In this document: piece after piece, positions 1 to 9,289 of the stretch
How positions within the stretch are numbered: the first letter of the stretch is position 1
Layout of the letters: the number at the start of each line of letters is the position of its first letter
From: an uncultured Hyphomicrobiales bacterium
GTDB taxonomy: Bacteria > Pseudomonadota > Alphaproteobacteria > Rhizobiales > Hyphomicrobiaceae
DNA: 39,455 bases
Direction: 5' to 3'
Assembly: GCA_902826255.1 (NCBI GenBank)
Contig: CADEEC010000011.1
Coordinates: 1-39,455, forward strand
Notes under the pieces: generated by a model
What the model was told of the DNA's origin: nothing
Seen by the model: only the letters and a program-made list of their open reading frames with translations
Database searches by the model: none
Made by a program: the position numbers and the translations under genes

Positions 1-941
1 TGGTCGATGGCAGCACGGCCTTCGAGATCCGCAGCGGGCGCCATCCCGTCGTCGAGCGTGCGCTGAGCGCGGCCAACGCCGGGCCCTTCATCGACAACGA
101 TTGTGTGCTGGTCGCAGGCCGCCCCGACAGCCCGCCAGGCTTCGACGAGATCAGCGAGGCGCGGCTTTGGCTCGTCACCGGCCCCAACATGGCGGGCAAG
201 TCCACATTCCTCCGGCAGAACGCGCTGATGGTGGTGCTGGCGCAAATGGGCTCGTTCGTGCCGGCGCGCTCCGCCCACATCGGCGTGGTCGATCGCCTGT
301 TCTCTCGGGTCGGTGCCGCCGACGATCTTGCGCGCGGCCGATCGACGTTCATGGTCGAGATGGTCGAGACGGCCGGCATTCTCAACCAGGCAACAAGCCG
401 TTCGCTGGTGATCCTCGACGAGGTCGGACGCGGCACGGCCACCTACGACGGCCTCTCGATCGCCTGGGCGGTGGTGGAGTACCTGCACGATGTCAGCGCC
501 TGCCGCGCGCTGTTCGCGACCCACTACCACGAGATCACCGCGCTCGGTTCCCGCCTCGCCAACGTCGCCAATGTCACCATGGACGTGCGCGAGTGGCGCG
601 ACGAGATCGTCTTCCTGCACAAGGTCAAAGCCGGCGCCGCCGATCGCTCGTACGGCATACAGGTGGCAAAGCTCGCCGGACTGCCGAAGGCCGTCACCAG
701 TCGCGCCGGAGAGGTTCTCGCCACGCTTGAGAGCACGGACCAACGCGCGGCGGGCGGCCTCGCGACGCTAGCCGAGCTGCCGCTGTTTGCGGCCTCTGCG
801 GACAAGCAGGCGCCGGAGGCGCCACAGGCCTCGCAACTGCAAAAGGCTGTGCACGACATCAACCCCGACGAGCTGACACCCAGGGCAGCGTTGGAAATGC
901 TATACAGACTCAAGGAATTGGCGGACCAGAACCGCCGCTAG
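1..941 (+). CDS. mutS: DNA mismatch repair protein MutS, C-terminal part (5' end outside window)
   Basis: Open from base 3 to the TAG at 939-941, giving 312 visible residues. This is the ATPase and dimerisation end of MutS, which recognises mismatches and recruits MutL. Numbering from the window edge, the Walker A motif [10 protein letters not shown] is at residues 59-68, the Walker B segment [10 protein letters not shown] at about 135-144, and FATHYHE at about 171-177. The upstream GRHPVVE motif, also typical of MutS, is intact. The last ~60 residues fit the short C-terminal dimer helices. glnD follows after 46 bases on the same strand. The lever, clamp and mismatch-binding domains lie outside the window, so intactness of the whole gene cannot be judged. 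Confidence 0.97.
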   Translation, partial: VDGSTAFEIRSGRHPVVERALSAANAGPFIDNDCVLVAGRPDSPPGFDEISEARLWLVTGPNMAGKSTFLRQNALMVVLAQMGSFVPARSAHIGVVDRLFSRVGAADDLARGRSTFMVEMVETAGILNQATSRSLVILDEVGRGTATYDGLSIAWAVVEYLHDVSACRALFATHYHEITALGSRLANVANVTMDVREWRDEIVFLHKVKAGAADRSYGIQVAKLAGLPKAVTSRAGEVLATLESTDQRAAGGLATLAELPLFAASADKQAPEAPQASQLQKAVHDINPDELTPRAALEMLYRLKELADQNRR

Positions 942-987
942 ATCGACGCCTCGTGAATCGCACCGGCTCGGCAGGTTTCGCGAAAGC

Positions 988-3753
988 ATGGACAAGAGCA
1001 TCGCCACCAAGTCGCCGTACTTCGACGGCCTCGAGCTCCGCAACGAGCTCACCGCGCTCGTACAGGCGCACGGCGACCAGGCGGCGGACGCACGTCCGGC
1101 GTTGCTCGAGCGCCTGAAGCAACTGCTGAAGACGGCGCGCGAGGAAGCGGAGCGGCAGCTCGGGCAGGACGGCAACGGCCGCCGCTGCGCGGCAGGCTTG
1201 TCCAAGTTCCAGGACGAGCTCATTCGCTTGGTCTACGACTTCACCGTCAGCCACGTGTATCGCAGCACCAACCCTTCCAACGCCGAGCACATGGCCATCG
1301 TTGCGACCGGCGGCTACGGACGCCGGCTCCTGGCACCGTTCTCGGATATCGACCTGCTGTTCCTGCTCCCCTACAAGCAGACGCCGTGGGGCGAGAGCGT
1401 CGTCGAGTACATGCTCTACCTGCTGTGGGATCTGGGCCTCAAGGTCGGGCATGCGACCCGCACCATCGATCAATCCCTGAAGCTCTCACGCAGCGACTAC
1501 ACGATCCGCACGGCACTGCTCGACTCGCGTTTCGTGCACGGCGACGAGAGCTTGTTCCAAGGGCTCATGGAGCGTTTTCGCCAGGAGGTGGTGCAGGGCA
1601 CGGCGAGACAGTTCGTCGAGGCCAAGCTCGCGGAGCGCGACGAGCGCCACAAGCGCGCGGGCGAGTCGCGCTACCGCGTGGAACCCAACATCAAGGACGG
1701 CAAGGGCGGCCTGCGCGACCTGCACACGCTGCATTGGCTCAGCAAATACCTTTACAACGAGGATCCGGGCGACCGGACGGCACGCGCCTCCATCTTCACC
1801 GCCGACGAGAAGGCCACCTTCCGCCGCTGCGAGACTTTCCTTTGGAGCATCCGCTGCCACCTGCACTTCCTGACCGGCCGGCCGGAGGAGCGCCTCAGCT
1901 TCGACGTGCAGCAGGCAATGGCCGAGCGGCTCGGCTATGTCGACCGTGGCGGCCTTAGGGCCGTCGAGCGCTTCATGAAGCACTATTTCCTGGTCGCCAA
2001 GGATGTCGGCGACCTGACCACCATTCTCTGCTCGGCACTTGAGATCGAGCAGGTCAAGGCCTCGCCCGGATTTGGGCGTCTCCTGAACCCGCTGACGTGG
2101 CGCTCGCGCCGCCAGATCCGCACGCGCAGCGACTTCCGCGTCGACAACGGCCGTCTCAACGTTGCCGATTCCGGTGTGTTCAAGCGCGATCCCGTCAACC
2201 TCATCCGCTTCTTTGCGCGCGCCGAGGAGACCGGCTCGTTCTTTCATCCCAATGCGGTGCGCCTTATCCGCAGATCGCTGCGGCTGATCGACGACAAGTT
2301 GCGCAACGATCCCGAGGCCAACCGCATTTTCCTCGACCTGCTATGCACGACGGCAAACCCCGAGCCGACACTGCGGCGCATGAACGAGGCGGGCGTGCTC
2401 GGCCGCTTCGTTCCCGACTTCGGGCGCGTGGTGTCGATGATGCAGTTCAACATGTACCACCACTTCACGGTCGACGAGCACCTGATCAGGACCGTGGGAC
2501 TGCTCTCGGATATCGAGCGCGGCGAGGCGGCCGATTCCCACCCGCTGTCGACCAAGATCATCAAGACCATCCAGCATCGCCGCGCGCTGTATGTCGCCGC
2601 GTTCCTGCACGACATCGCCAAGGGCCGGGACGAGGATCACTCGATTGCGGGAGCGCGCATCGCCCGCGAGCTGGGACCGCGCTTCGGCCTCACGCCGGCA
2701 GAGACGGAAACGACGGCCTGGCTCATCGAGCAGCACCTCACCATGAGCCAGGTTGCGTTCAGCCGCGACATCGGCGACCCGAAAACCATCCGGGATTTTG
2801 CCGATATCGTGCAAAGCCCCGAGCGTCTGAAGCTCCTGCTCGTTCTCACCGTCGCCGATATCCGTGCCGTTGGACCGGGCATCTGGAACGGATGGAAGGG
2901 CCAGCTGCTGCGCGCGCTGTACTACGAGGTCGAGCCGCTGGTCGCGGGCGGCCACACCCAGCTCGGCGCCGGAGCGCGAGCGAGAGAAGCGCAGGATGCC
3001 CTGCGCACCGCGCTGTCCGATTGGCCGGCGGACGAGGTGCAGCGGTTCATCGACCGGCAGTATCCAGACTATTGGCTGCGCACGGACACGCGCAGGGCGG
3101 TGGAGCACGCCGGCCTCATGCGCGAGGCCGAGCTTTCAGCGCAGAAGTTTGCGAACCACGTGTCTACGGACGCCTTCACGGCCATCACCGAGCTGTCGTT
3201 GCTCGCGCCCAACCATCCGCGACTGCTCGCGCTGTTTGCCGGTGCGTGCGCATCTGCCGGTGCCAACATCTCCGGCGCCCACATTTCGACGACGCGCGAT
3301 GGCTTCGCACTCGACACCTTCCAGCTCGCGCGCGAGTTCGATCACGACGAGGACGAGCTGAGGCGCGCCCGGCGCATTTCCGAAACCATCGAGCAGTTGC
3401 TGCGGGGCGACCTCCGGCTCTCAAAGATGACGCTGAAGAAGCACGGCGGATCGGGTCACCGCATACACGCCTTCCAGGTGCCGCCGGAAGTCCTGATCGA
3501 CAATACCCTGTCCAACCAGTTCACGGTGATCGAGGTATCCGGGTTGGATCGGCCGGGCCTGCTCTACAATCTCACCAACACGCTGTCCGACCTCAATCTC
3601 GACATCACCAGCGCCCACATCACCACCTTCGGCGAAAAGGCGGTCGACGTGTTCTATGTCACCGACCTGACGGGCAAGCAGATCGTAAGCCCGCAGCGGC
3701 AGAAGGCCATCAAGACGCAGCTGATGGGTGTGCTCGACGCACCCGGCACGTGA
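988..3753 (+). CDS. glnD: [Protein-PII] uridylyltransferase / uridylyl-removing enzyme GlnD
   Basis: A 921-residue protein, close to the usual GlnD length. It uridylylates PII (GlnB/GlnK) under nitrogen limitation and removes UMP when glutamine is high. The nucleotidyltransferase motif GGYGRR starts near residue 108 and is followed by the metal-binding SDID near 119-122. An HD hydrolase domain carries FLHDIAKGRDEDHS near 539-552. Two C-terminal ACT domains, which sense glutamine in this family, start near residues 735 and 846 (the second with SGLDRPGLLYNLTNTLSDL). All four expected modules are present in order. The ATG at 988 lies 46 bases after mutS, with only a weak ribosome binding site. 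The pairing of mutS and glnD is common in rhizobia. Confidence 0.97.
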   Translation: MDKSIATKSPYFDGLELRNELTALVQAHGDQAADARPALLERLKQLLKTAREEAERQLGQDGNGRRCAAGLSKFQDELIRLVYDFTVSHVYRSTNPSNAEHMAIVATGGYGRRLLAPFSDIDLLFLLPYKQTPWGESVVEYMLYLLWDLGLKVGHATRTIDQSLKLSRSDYTIRTALLDSRFVHGDESLFQGLMERFRQEVVQGTARQFVEAKLAERDERHKRAGESRYRVEPNIKDGKGGLRDLHTLHWLSKYLYNEDPGDRTARASIFTADEKATFRRCETFLWSIRCHLHFLTGRPEERLSFDVQQAMAERLGYVDRGGLRAVERFMKHYFLVAKDVGDLTTILCSALEIEQVKASPGFGRLLNPLTWRSRRQIRTRSDFRVDNGRLNVADSGVFKRDPVNLIRFFARAEETGSFFHPNAVRLIRRSLRLIDDKLRNDPEANRIFLDLLCTTANPEPTLRRMNEAGVLGRFVPDFGRVVSMMQFNMYHHFTVDEHLIRTVGLLSDIERGEAADSHPLSTKIIKTIQHRRALYVAAFLHDIAKGRDEDHSIAGARIARELGPRFGLTPAETETTAWLIEQHLTMSQVAFSRDIGDPKTIRDFADIVQSPERLKLLLVLTVADIRAVGPGIWNGWKGQLLRALYYEVEPLVAGGHTQLGAGARAREAQDALRTALSDWPADEVQRFIDRQYPDYWLRTDTRRAVEHAGLMREAELSAQKFANHVSTDAFTAITELSLLAPNHPRLLALFAGACASAGANISGAHISTTRDGFALDTFQLAREFDHDEDELRRARRISETIEQLLRGDLRLSKMTLKKHGGSGHRIHAFQVPPEVLIDNTLSNQFTVIEVSGLDRPGLLYNLTNTLSDLNLDITSAHITTFGEKAVDVFYVTDLTGKQIVSPQRQKAIKTQLMGVLDAPGT

Positions 3754-3784
3754 GGTGGCCTTGAACGTGGCGCATTCGCTCGCC

Positions 3785-4543
3785 ATGTCTGGCGCCATGC
3801 AGATCGTTCGGTGGTCCTTCAAGCTGTTCTTTCTCGGCTTCCTGTTGCCGTTGGCAGCCCACGCCGCCTGGTGGCTGTCCTCCACCGAGGCGGTTGCCTG
3901 GCATGAGGCAAACTGGTCCAGCGCCAGGCTGTTGCCGGCGGCACGCGCAAAGCCGCACGCGGCCGTGTACGTGTTCGCGGCGCGGACCGGCCGATGGAAA
4001 GGCATCTTCGCCGATCACACCTGGGTCGTGATCAAGGAGCGCGGGGCGGACCGATACATGCGCTTCGACGTGGTCGGCTGGGGCCAGCCGATCAAGGTCA
4101 ACAACTGGGCGCCGGACGCGCGCTGGTTCGGCAATGTGCCGACCCTCGTCGGCTCCGCGGAGGGCGCGGCCGCCGAGAAGCTGATCCCGAAGATCAAGGC
4201 CGCCGTTGCCCGCTTCCCGCACAGACGCTCCGGCGACTATCAGGTGTGGCCAGGGCCCAACTCGAACAGTTTTGTCGCGCATGTGCTGGCGGCCATCCCC
4301 GAAGCGGGGATCGCGCTGCCGCCGACCGCGATCGGCAAGGACTGGCGCACGGACGGCCAGATCGCCGGGCTCGCCCCGAGCCAGACGGGCGTACAGCTTT
4401 CGCTGAACGGCCTCTTCGGCATCACGGCCGCCTGGGTCGAGGGCTTCGAGATCAACGTGCTCGGTCTGGTGCTGGGCGTCGACATCCGCCGGCCGGCGAT
4501 CAAGTTGCCGGGCTTCGGGCGGATCGGCATCCCGGCCGCCTGA
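3785..4543 (+). CDS. DUF3750 family protein, likely membrane-anchored
   Basis: A 252-residue protein of unknown function that I recognise as DUF3750. A hydrophobic segment near residues 7-27 (FKLFFLGFLLPLAAHAAWW) is a signal anchor or signal peptide, so the rest is probably periplasmic. The most distinctive motif is WPGPNSNSF at about 155-163. The start is uncertain: ATG 3785 and ATG 3797 are both possible, and a TTG at 3761 has a better-placed GAGG (3752-3755) that overlaps the glnD stop. The reading frame is also open further upstream, overlapping glnD. The stop lies only 3 bases from the stop of the convergent rhomboid gene. I infer no biochemical role; the sequence does not show one. Confidence 0.8.
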   Translation: MSGAMQIVRWSFKLFFLGFLLPLAAHAAWWLSSTEAVAWHEANWSSARLLPAARAKPHAAVYVFAARTGRWKGIFADHTWVVIKERGADRYMRFDVVGWGQPIKVNNWAPDARWFGNVPTLVGSAEGAAAEKLIPKIKAAVARFPHRRSGDYQVWPGPNSNSFVAHVLAAIPEAGIALPPTAIGKDWRTDGQIAGLAPSQTGVQLSLNGLFGITAAWVEGFEINVLGLVLGVDIRRPAIKLPGFGRIGIPAA

Positions 4544-4546
4544 GGA

Positions 4547-5206
4547 TCAGGCCGACGTCGAGCTTTCGCCCCTGCCCCTGAGCAGAAGGCACAGCAAAAA
4601 GCCCGCCGCGAAGCCGCCCACGTGGGCCATGTAGGCCACGCCACCCGTCTCCTCGGTCTGCGCCGTAGTGGCGATGGAGCCCACCCCGCTGAAGACCTGC
4701 AGGGCGATCCACATGCCGAGCACGACCAGCGCCGGCAGCGCCACGACCTGATTGGCGACGAGCACGCGGACACGTGCGTGCGGGAACAGCAGGAGGTAAG
4801 CGCCGAGCACGCCCGCGATGGCGCCCGACGCGCCGACGTTGGGGATGTTGGAGTTGGGCGTGAAAGCATACTGCGCGAACGACGCAGCGATGCCGCACAC
4901 GAGATAGAAGATCAGGAACTTGATCGGCCCGAACCTATCCTCGACGTTGTCGCCGAAGATCCACAGGTAGAGCATGTTGCCGCCGAGGTGCAGCCAGCCT
5001 CCATGCATGAACATGGCGGAGATGAGGGTGTGCGCGTCACCGCTCGGGTTTGCGGTGAACCGCGCGGGGATGAACGCCCATTCGCGGATGAAGCGGTCGC
5101 CACCGTTCAACTCGAGGAAAAACACGAGAACGTTGAGGGCGATCAACACCACCGTGACCACCGGCATGGTCCGGCGGCTGGAATTGTCGTCGCCCAATGG
5201 AAACAT
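4547..5206 (-). CDS. Rhomboid family intramembrane serine protease
   Basis: A 219-residue polytopic membrane protein with about six hydrophobic segments. Family hallmarks are present: HGGWLHLGGN in the second core helix (His68, His73, Asn77), the catalytic serine in GASGAIAG (Ser127), and the catalytic histidine in HVGGF (His195). Rhomboids cleave transmembrane substrates within the bilayer; the substrate here is unknown. The frame is open upstream to 5323, but I chose ATG 5206 because GAGGGGG (5212-5218, minus strand) sits 5 bases upstream and the extra N-terminus looks non-native. An exact EcfG-type promoter lies at 5254-5278, so this gene is probably induced by general stress. It is divergent from murJ and convergent with the DUF3750 gene. 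Confidence 0.93.
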   Translation of the reverse strand: MFPLGDDNSSRRTMPVVTVVLIALNVLVFFLELNGGDRFIREWAFIPARFTANPSGDAHTLISAMFMHGGWLHLGGNMLYLWIFGDNVEDRFGPIKFLIFYLVCGIAASFAQYAFTPNSNIPNVGASGAIAGVLGAYLLLFPHARVRVLVANQVVALPALVVLGMWIALQVFSGVGSIATTAQTEETGGVAYMAHVGGFAAGFLLCLLLRGRGESSTSA

Positions 5207-5253
5207 GGCATCCCCCTCGCGCTGCGCGCGGCCTGAAACTGACGCCACACTCG

Positions 5254-5278
5254 AACGCAAAAGCAGCCTATCCGTTCC
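5254..5278 (-). promoter_or_regulatory. EcfG-type (general stress sigma factor) promoter of the rhomboid gene
   Basis: On the minus strand GGAAC (5278-5274) is followed by exactly 16 bases and CGTT (5257-5254). This is the known EcfG consensus GGAAC-N16/17-CGTT of Alphaproteobacteria. Transcription would start near 5247, leaving about 40 bases before the ATG at 5206. The element is in the divergent rhomboid-murJ gap and points toward the rhomboid gene. Two further exact copies with the same spacing occur at 29766-29790 and 29992-30016. Confidence 0.72.
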
Positions 5279-5371
5279 GCACGCCCACCACCAGGACTTG
5301 TCCGACGGCACGGCCCCGGTCATCCACCTGCAACTTGCTCTTGCCCCGTCCGTTCGCTACGCCTCGCTGCC

Positions 5372-6949
5372 ATGAAGCTTTACCGCGCCTTTGCCACCGT
5401 GGGCGGTCTGACGATGGTCAGCCGCGTATTCGGGTTCATCCGCGATGTGATGACCGCCGCCGTGCTCGGCACCGGCCCGGTCGCCGACGCATTCTTCGTT
5501 GCGTTTAGATTCCCGAACCTGTTCCGCCGCTTGTTTGCCGAAGGCGCGTTCAACTCCGCCTTTGTCCCGTTGTTCGCCAAGCGCCTCGAGGCAGAGGACC
5601 AGAGCGCTGCGCGCAGGTTTGCGGAAGAAGCACTGGCGGGGCTCCTGTTCGTGCTCCTGCTCCTGACCGCAGCCGCTGAAATAGCAATGCCGTGGCTGAT
5701 GTACGCGCTGGCACCGGGCTTCAGCGCCGACCCTGCCAAGTTCGATCTCGCCGTGCTGCTCACGCAGATCACATTCCCCTACCTGCTCTGCATTTCGCTG
5801 GTGGCGTTGCTGTCGGGAATCTTGAACTCGCTCGGGCGCTTCAGCATGGCCGCAGCAGCGCCCATACTGTTGAACGTGGTGCTGATCGGTGCGCTGCTGG
5901 TGGCGGCAGCACTGGGCTTCAACAACAGCCCCGGCTCGGGAATCGTTCTGGCATGGGGCGTGGCTGTCGCCGGGCTCGTGCAGTTGGCAGCCCTGTGGAT
6001 GGCAGTGCGCCGCGCCGGACTACACTTGCGCCTTGTACGACCGGTGCTGAGTGCGGACATGAAGCGGCTCATCACCCTCGGCATCCCGGGCGTCATCTCG
6101 GGCGGCGTTACACAGCTCAACATCGCCGTCGGCACGATCATCGCGTCCCTGCAGGCCGGTGCGATCTCCTATCTCTACTATGCGGACCGACTCTACCAAC
6201 TGCCGCTGAGCATTGTCGGCGTCGCCATCGGCGTGGTGCTGCTGCCTGACCTCGCGCGCAACCTGCGCGCCGGCGACCATCGCTCGGTCATGGACAACCA
6301 GAACCGTTCCATCGAGTTCGCCCTGCTGTTGACCTTGCCGGCAGCCGTAGCCCTCGCCGTCAGCGCCGAGCCGATCATCCGGGTTCTGTTCGAGCGCGGC
6401 GCCTTCACGGCATCCGACACGCTATCAACCGCGGCGGCGCTTGCCGCCTTTGCGATCGGGTTGCCGGCCTTCGTGCTGATCAAGGTGCTGCAGCCCGCCT
6501 ACTTCGCCCGCGAGGACACGCGCACGCCCATGCGCTTCGCGGTGTGGAACATGCTGCTCAATGTCGCCGGGTCGGTGGGCTTGTTCATTCTATTCTCTGC
6601 ACTGGGCCTGATGCCGCATGTCGGCATTGCACTGGCGACATCGCTGTCGGGCTGGGTCAACGCCTATCTGCTCTGGTCAGAGCTCACCACTCGCGGACAT
6701 TTCGAGATCGACAAGCGGCTGAAGGCGAACTCGCTGGCAATGGTCGCAGCCAGTGTTGCTATGGGCGCCGTGGTGTGGGCGCTGCTGTTCGCCTTCGACG
6801 CCAGCCTTCGCCCTGCGGCAGGGACGCTGAGACAGTTTGCCGTTCTAGGTCTTGTATTTACCTTCGCGCTTGTGGTCTATGCGTGCGTCGTCCAGATGAC
6901 GGGCGTCCTGAAGTGGACCGATTTTCTGCGGCGCCTGACGCGGCGCTAG
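5372..6949 (+). CDS. murJ: Lipid II flippase MurJ (MviN)
   Basis: A 525-residue integral membrane protein of the MurJ/MviN family, which moves lipid II across the inner membrane for peptidoglycan synthesis. The N-terminus [19 protein letters not shown] is typical, and the following [20 protein letters not shown] and [20 protein letters not shown] segments are the family signature around the first helices. About 14 hydrophobic segments follow, and the length is normal. The ATG at 5372 is the first in frame after the divergent gap. trpS follows 23 bases after the stop, so the two are probably cotranscribed. The gap to the rhomboid gene must hold the murJ promoter, but I see no convincing sigma-70 match there. 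Confidence 0.97.
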   Translation: MKLYRAFATVGGLTMVSRVFGFIRDVMTAAVLGTGPVADAFFVAFRFPNLFRRLFAEGAFNSAFVPLFAKRLEAEDQSAARRFAEEALAGLLFVLLLLTAAAEIAMPWLMYALAPGFSADPAKFDLAVLLTQITFPYLLCISLVALLSGILNSLGRFSMAAAAPILLNVVLIGALLVAAALGFNNSPGSGIVLAWGVAVAGLVQLAALWMAVRRAGLHLRLVRPVLSADMKRLITLGIPGVISGGVTQLNIAVGTIIASLQAGAISYLYYADRLYQLPLSIVGVAIGVVLLPDLARNLRAGDHRSVMDNQNRSIEFALLLTLPAAVALAVSAEPIIRVLFERGAFTASDTLSTAAALAAFAIGLPAFVLIKVLQPAYFAREDTRTPMRFAVWNMLLNVAGSVGLFILFSALGLMPHVGIALATSLSGWVNAYLLWSELTTRGHFEIDKRLKANSLAMVAASVAMGAVVWALLFAFDASLRPAAGTLRQFAVLGLVFTFALVVYACVVQMTGVLKWTDFLRRLTRR

Positions 6950-6972
6950 CCGGGGTTGGTGAAGGTAGAAGC

Positions 6973-8019
6973 ATGACGACCAAGAAATTCAAGCCGCGTG
7001 TCTTCTCGGGCATGCAGGCCACCGGCAATCTGCATCTCGGGAACTATCTCGGTGCTCTCAAGCGCTGGGTCGAGATGCAAGCGACGCACGAGTGCCTCTA
7101 CTGCATCGTCGACATGCATGCCATCACCACGTGGCAGGACCCCAAGGAGCTGCGCGAGTCCATCCGCTCGGTCACGGCCGCCTACGTTGCCGCGGGCCTG
7201 GACCCATCCAAGAGCGCGATCTTCAACCAGAGCCAGGTTCCCGAGCATGCCGAGCTGGCATGGGTTCTCAATTGCGTCGCGCGCCTGGGATGGCTCAACC
7301 GCATGACGCAGTTCAAGGAGAAGGCCGGCAAGGATCGCGAGAACGCATCGGTGGGCCTCTACGACTATCCGATCCTGATGGCCGCCGACATTCTCGCCTA
7401 TCATGCCACGCACGTGCCGGTGGGCGACGACCAGAAGCAGCATCTGGAGCTGACGCGCGACATCGCGCAGAAATTCAACAACGATTACGCCGAGTCGATG
7501 CGCGCGCTCGGCTTCGAGGACGGCTTCTTTCCGCTGCCCGAGCCCGTGATCGAGGGGCCGGCCACGCGCGTGATGTCGCTGCGCGACGGCACCAAGAAGA
7601 TGTCGAAGTCGGACGCGTCCGACCTCTCCCGCATCAACATGATCGACGACGCCGACACGATCGCGAAGAAGATCCAGAAGGCGAAGACCGATCCCGAGCC
7701 GCTGCCGACCGAAGAGGCCGGGCTCAACAACCGGCCGGAAGCCGACAATCTCGTCGGCATCTATGCGGCGCTGGCCGATGCCAGCAAAGGCAAGGTGCTG
7801 CAGGAGTTCGGCGGCGGCCAGTTCTCGACCTTCAAGAAGGCGCTGGCCGAGATCGCGGTGACCAAGATCGGCCCCGTCAACAGCGAGATGCGCCGCCTGT
7901 TGGCCGATCCCGAAGAGATCGACCGCATTCTGGGCGAAGGGGCACGGCGCGCCCGTGAGATCGCCGCCCCCATCATGTCCGACGTGAAGGATATCGTCGG
8001 GTTCTTGCGAACGTCGTAG
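6973..8019 (+). CDS. trpS: Tryptophanyl-tRNA synthetase
   Basis: A 348-residue class I aminoacyl-tRNA synthetase that charges tRNA-Trp. The HIGH-type motif appears as [11 protein letters not shown] at residues 17-27, and the KMSKS loop is exact at 209-213 ([12 protein letters not shown]). Length and domain order are normal. The frame is open upstream into murJ, but ATG 6973 is preceded by a GAAGG-type ribosome binding site and starts the conserved N-terminus ([12 protein letters not shown]). It lies 23 bases downstream of murJ. Confidence 0.98.
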   Translation: MTTKKFKPRVFSGMQATGNLHLGNYLGALKRWVEMQATHECLYCIVDMHAITTWQDPKELRESIRSVTAAYVAAGLDPSKSAIFNQSQVPEHAELAWVLNCVARLGWLNRMTQFKEKAGKDRENASVGLYDYPILMAADILAYHATHVPVGDDQKQHLELTRDIAQKFNNDYAESMRALGFEDGFFPLPEPVIEGPATRVMSLRDGTKKMSKSDASDLSRINMIDDADTIAKKIQKAKTDPEPLPTEEAGLNNRPEADNLVGIYAALADASKGKVLQEFGGGQFSTFKKALAEIAVTKIGPVNSEMRRLLADPEEIDRILGEGARRAREIAAPIMSDVKDIVGFLRTS

Positions 8020-8088
8020 ACACACTGCCGACCAAGGTCGCAGCGCCTTGAAGCTTGTGGGTGCCAACAACACATGGCAGCATGAACC

Positions 8089-8589
8089 ATGCCTAAGAAG
8101 CGTCGCATCTTCGAGCAAGGCCACGCGCGCAAGCTGCTCGTCATCATCGACGAGTCGCCCGAGGTGGAAGGCGCCTTGTTCTATGCCGCAGGTCGCGCGT
8201 TGCACGCGGGCGGCCACGTCGTGCTGCTCTACATCATCGAGCCCGACAACCAGTTCTGGGACGCGGTGAGGCAAGTTCAGCTGGACGAGCAGACGACCAA
8301 GGCCAAGGCCTTGTTCCGCTTGTATCGCCGCAAGCTCAGCAACGCCGGCTATGACGCCGTCGTGTTCGAGGAGGTGATCCGCGAAGGCAAACTGCTGGAT
8401 TCTATTCAGCAGCAGATCGACGAGGACGAAGACGTAGCCGTGCTGGTGCTTGGCGCCTCCAAGGAAGCCAATGGGCCCGGCCCGCTGGTGTCCTCGCTGG
8501 CGGCGGGAGGCGCATCGGGCAAGTTCCCGATCCCGATCACGATCGTGCCGGGCGCCCTGACGGTCGAGGAAATACAAGCTCTGGCCTGA
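8089..8589 (+). CDS. Universal stress protein, UspA family
   Basis: A 166-residue cytosolic single-domain Usp. The N-terminal strand RKLLVIIDESPEVEGALFYA carries the acidic residue expected after beta-1. The C-terminal loop GASKEANGPGPLV followed by FPIPITIVPG resembles the Usp nucleotide-binding region, but the Gly-rich motif is stretched and departs from the strict G-2x-G-9x-G(S/T) pattern of ATP-binding members. ATP binding is therefore uncertain. The gene lies between trpS and the Nfu gene, an arrangement I recall from rhizobia. No EcfG-type promoter was found upstream of this one. Confidence 0.9.
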   Translation: MPKKRRIFEQGHARKLLVIIDESPEVEGALFYAAGRALHAGGHVVLLYIIEPDNQFWDAVRQVQLDEQTTKAKALFRLYRRKLSNAGYDAVVFEEVIREGKLLDSIQQQIDEDEDVAVLVLGASKEANGPGPLVSSLAAGGASGKFPIPITIVPGALTVEEIQALA

Positions 8590-8601
8590 GCTTGTGGAAT
8601 T

Positions 8602-8630
8602 TTGACCGCCGCCACCCTATCTAATAGAAT
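8602..8630 (+). promoter_or_regulatory. Sigma-70-like promoter of the Nfu gene
   Basis: TTGACC (8602-8607) and TAGAAT (8625-8630) are separated by 17 bases, each differing from the sigma-70 consensus at one position. Transcription would start near 8637, giving a short leader to ATG 8663. It lies just after the Usp stop at 8589. Confidence 0.65.
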
Positions 8631-8662
8631 GATTCCAAAGAAACTCAGCCGAGGTGCTGCGC

Positions 8663-9220
8663 ATGTTCATCCAGACCGAGCACACGCCCAATCCCGCGAC
8701 GCTCAAGTTCATTCCGGGCAAGACCGTCTTGGGAGACGGGACGGTCGACTACCGGAGCAAGGAGGAGGCCGGGGGATCGCCGCTGGCCACGCGCCTGTTT
8801 GAGGTGGACGGCGTCACCGGCGTATTCCTGGGGTCGGATTTCATTTCCGTCACCAAGGGCGACGCGGAGTGGCCCCACATCCGGCCGGCCATCCTCGGCG
8901 CTATCATGGAGCACTACCTGTCCGGCGCTCCGGTGATGAGCGGCGCCTCCAGCGACGAGGACGCGGCCGAGGAAGACTACGATCCCAAGGACGAGGACAC
9001 CGTCAAGACCATCAAGGAGCTGCTGGATACGCGCGTGCGCCCGGCGGTGGCCAACGACGGCGGCGACATTACCTTCCAGGGTTTCAAGGACGGCGTCGTG
9101 TTCCTGCACATGCGCGGTGCCTGCGCAGGTTGCCCCAGCTCAACCGCGACCCTGCGGCACGGCATCGAAAACCTGCTGAAACACTTCTGCCCCGACGTGC
9201 AGGAAGTGCGGCCGGTCTAG
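8663..9220 (+). CDS. NifU/Nfu-type iron-sulfur cluster carrier
   Basis: A 185-residue protein with an N-terminal Nfu scaffold domain (MFIQTEHTPNPATLKFIPG, residues 1-19) and a C-terminal NifU domain. The latter carries the cluster-binding CAGC motif at Cys154 and Cys157 (ACAGCPSSTATLRHGIENLL). This is the architecture of mitochondrial NFU1 and its alphaproteobacterial homologues, which receive [4Fe-4S] clusters and hand them to target enzymes. MiaB, encoded downstream, is one plausible client by family knowledge only. A GTG at 8654 is in frame, but GAGG at 8651-8654 sits 8 bases before ATG 8663, which supports ATG. The gene has its own promoter and a hairpin after its stop. Confidence 0.95.
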   Translation: MFIQTEHTPNPATLKFIPGKTVLGDGTVDYRSKEEAGGSPLATRLFEVDGVTGVFLGSDFISVTKGDAEWPHIRPAILGAIMEHYLSGAPVMSGASSDEDAAEEDYDPKDEDTVKTIKELLDTRVRPAVANDGGDITFQGFKDGVVFLHMRGACAGCPSSTATLRHGIENLLKHFCPDVQEVRPV

Positions 9221-9244
9221 CCATACATTCCGGAAAGTCGTCAT

Positions 9245-9274
9245 AATGGCCCCGCCCGCAGCGCGGGGCCATTT
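9245..9274 (+). terminator. Hairpin, probable intrinsic terminator after the Nfu gene
   Basis: A perfect 11-bp stem: AATGGCCCCGC (9245-9255) pairs with GCGGGGCCATT (9263-9273) around a 7-base loop. The trailing T run is short (ATTTGCATTT), so termination may be partial. The hairpin ends 7 bases before the ribosome binding site of the next gene. Confidence 0.6.
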
Positions 9275-9289
9275 GCATTTGGAGGTCAC

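Noticed and set aside
6946..8577. 543-codon minus-strand frame opposite trpS and the Usp gene
   Set aside because: It crosses two well-supported genes and an intergenic gap, and shows no motif. It is explained by codon bias of the opposite strand.
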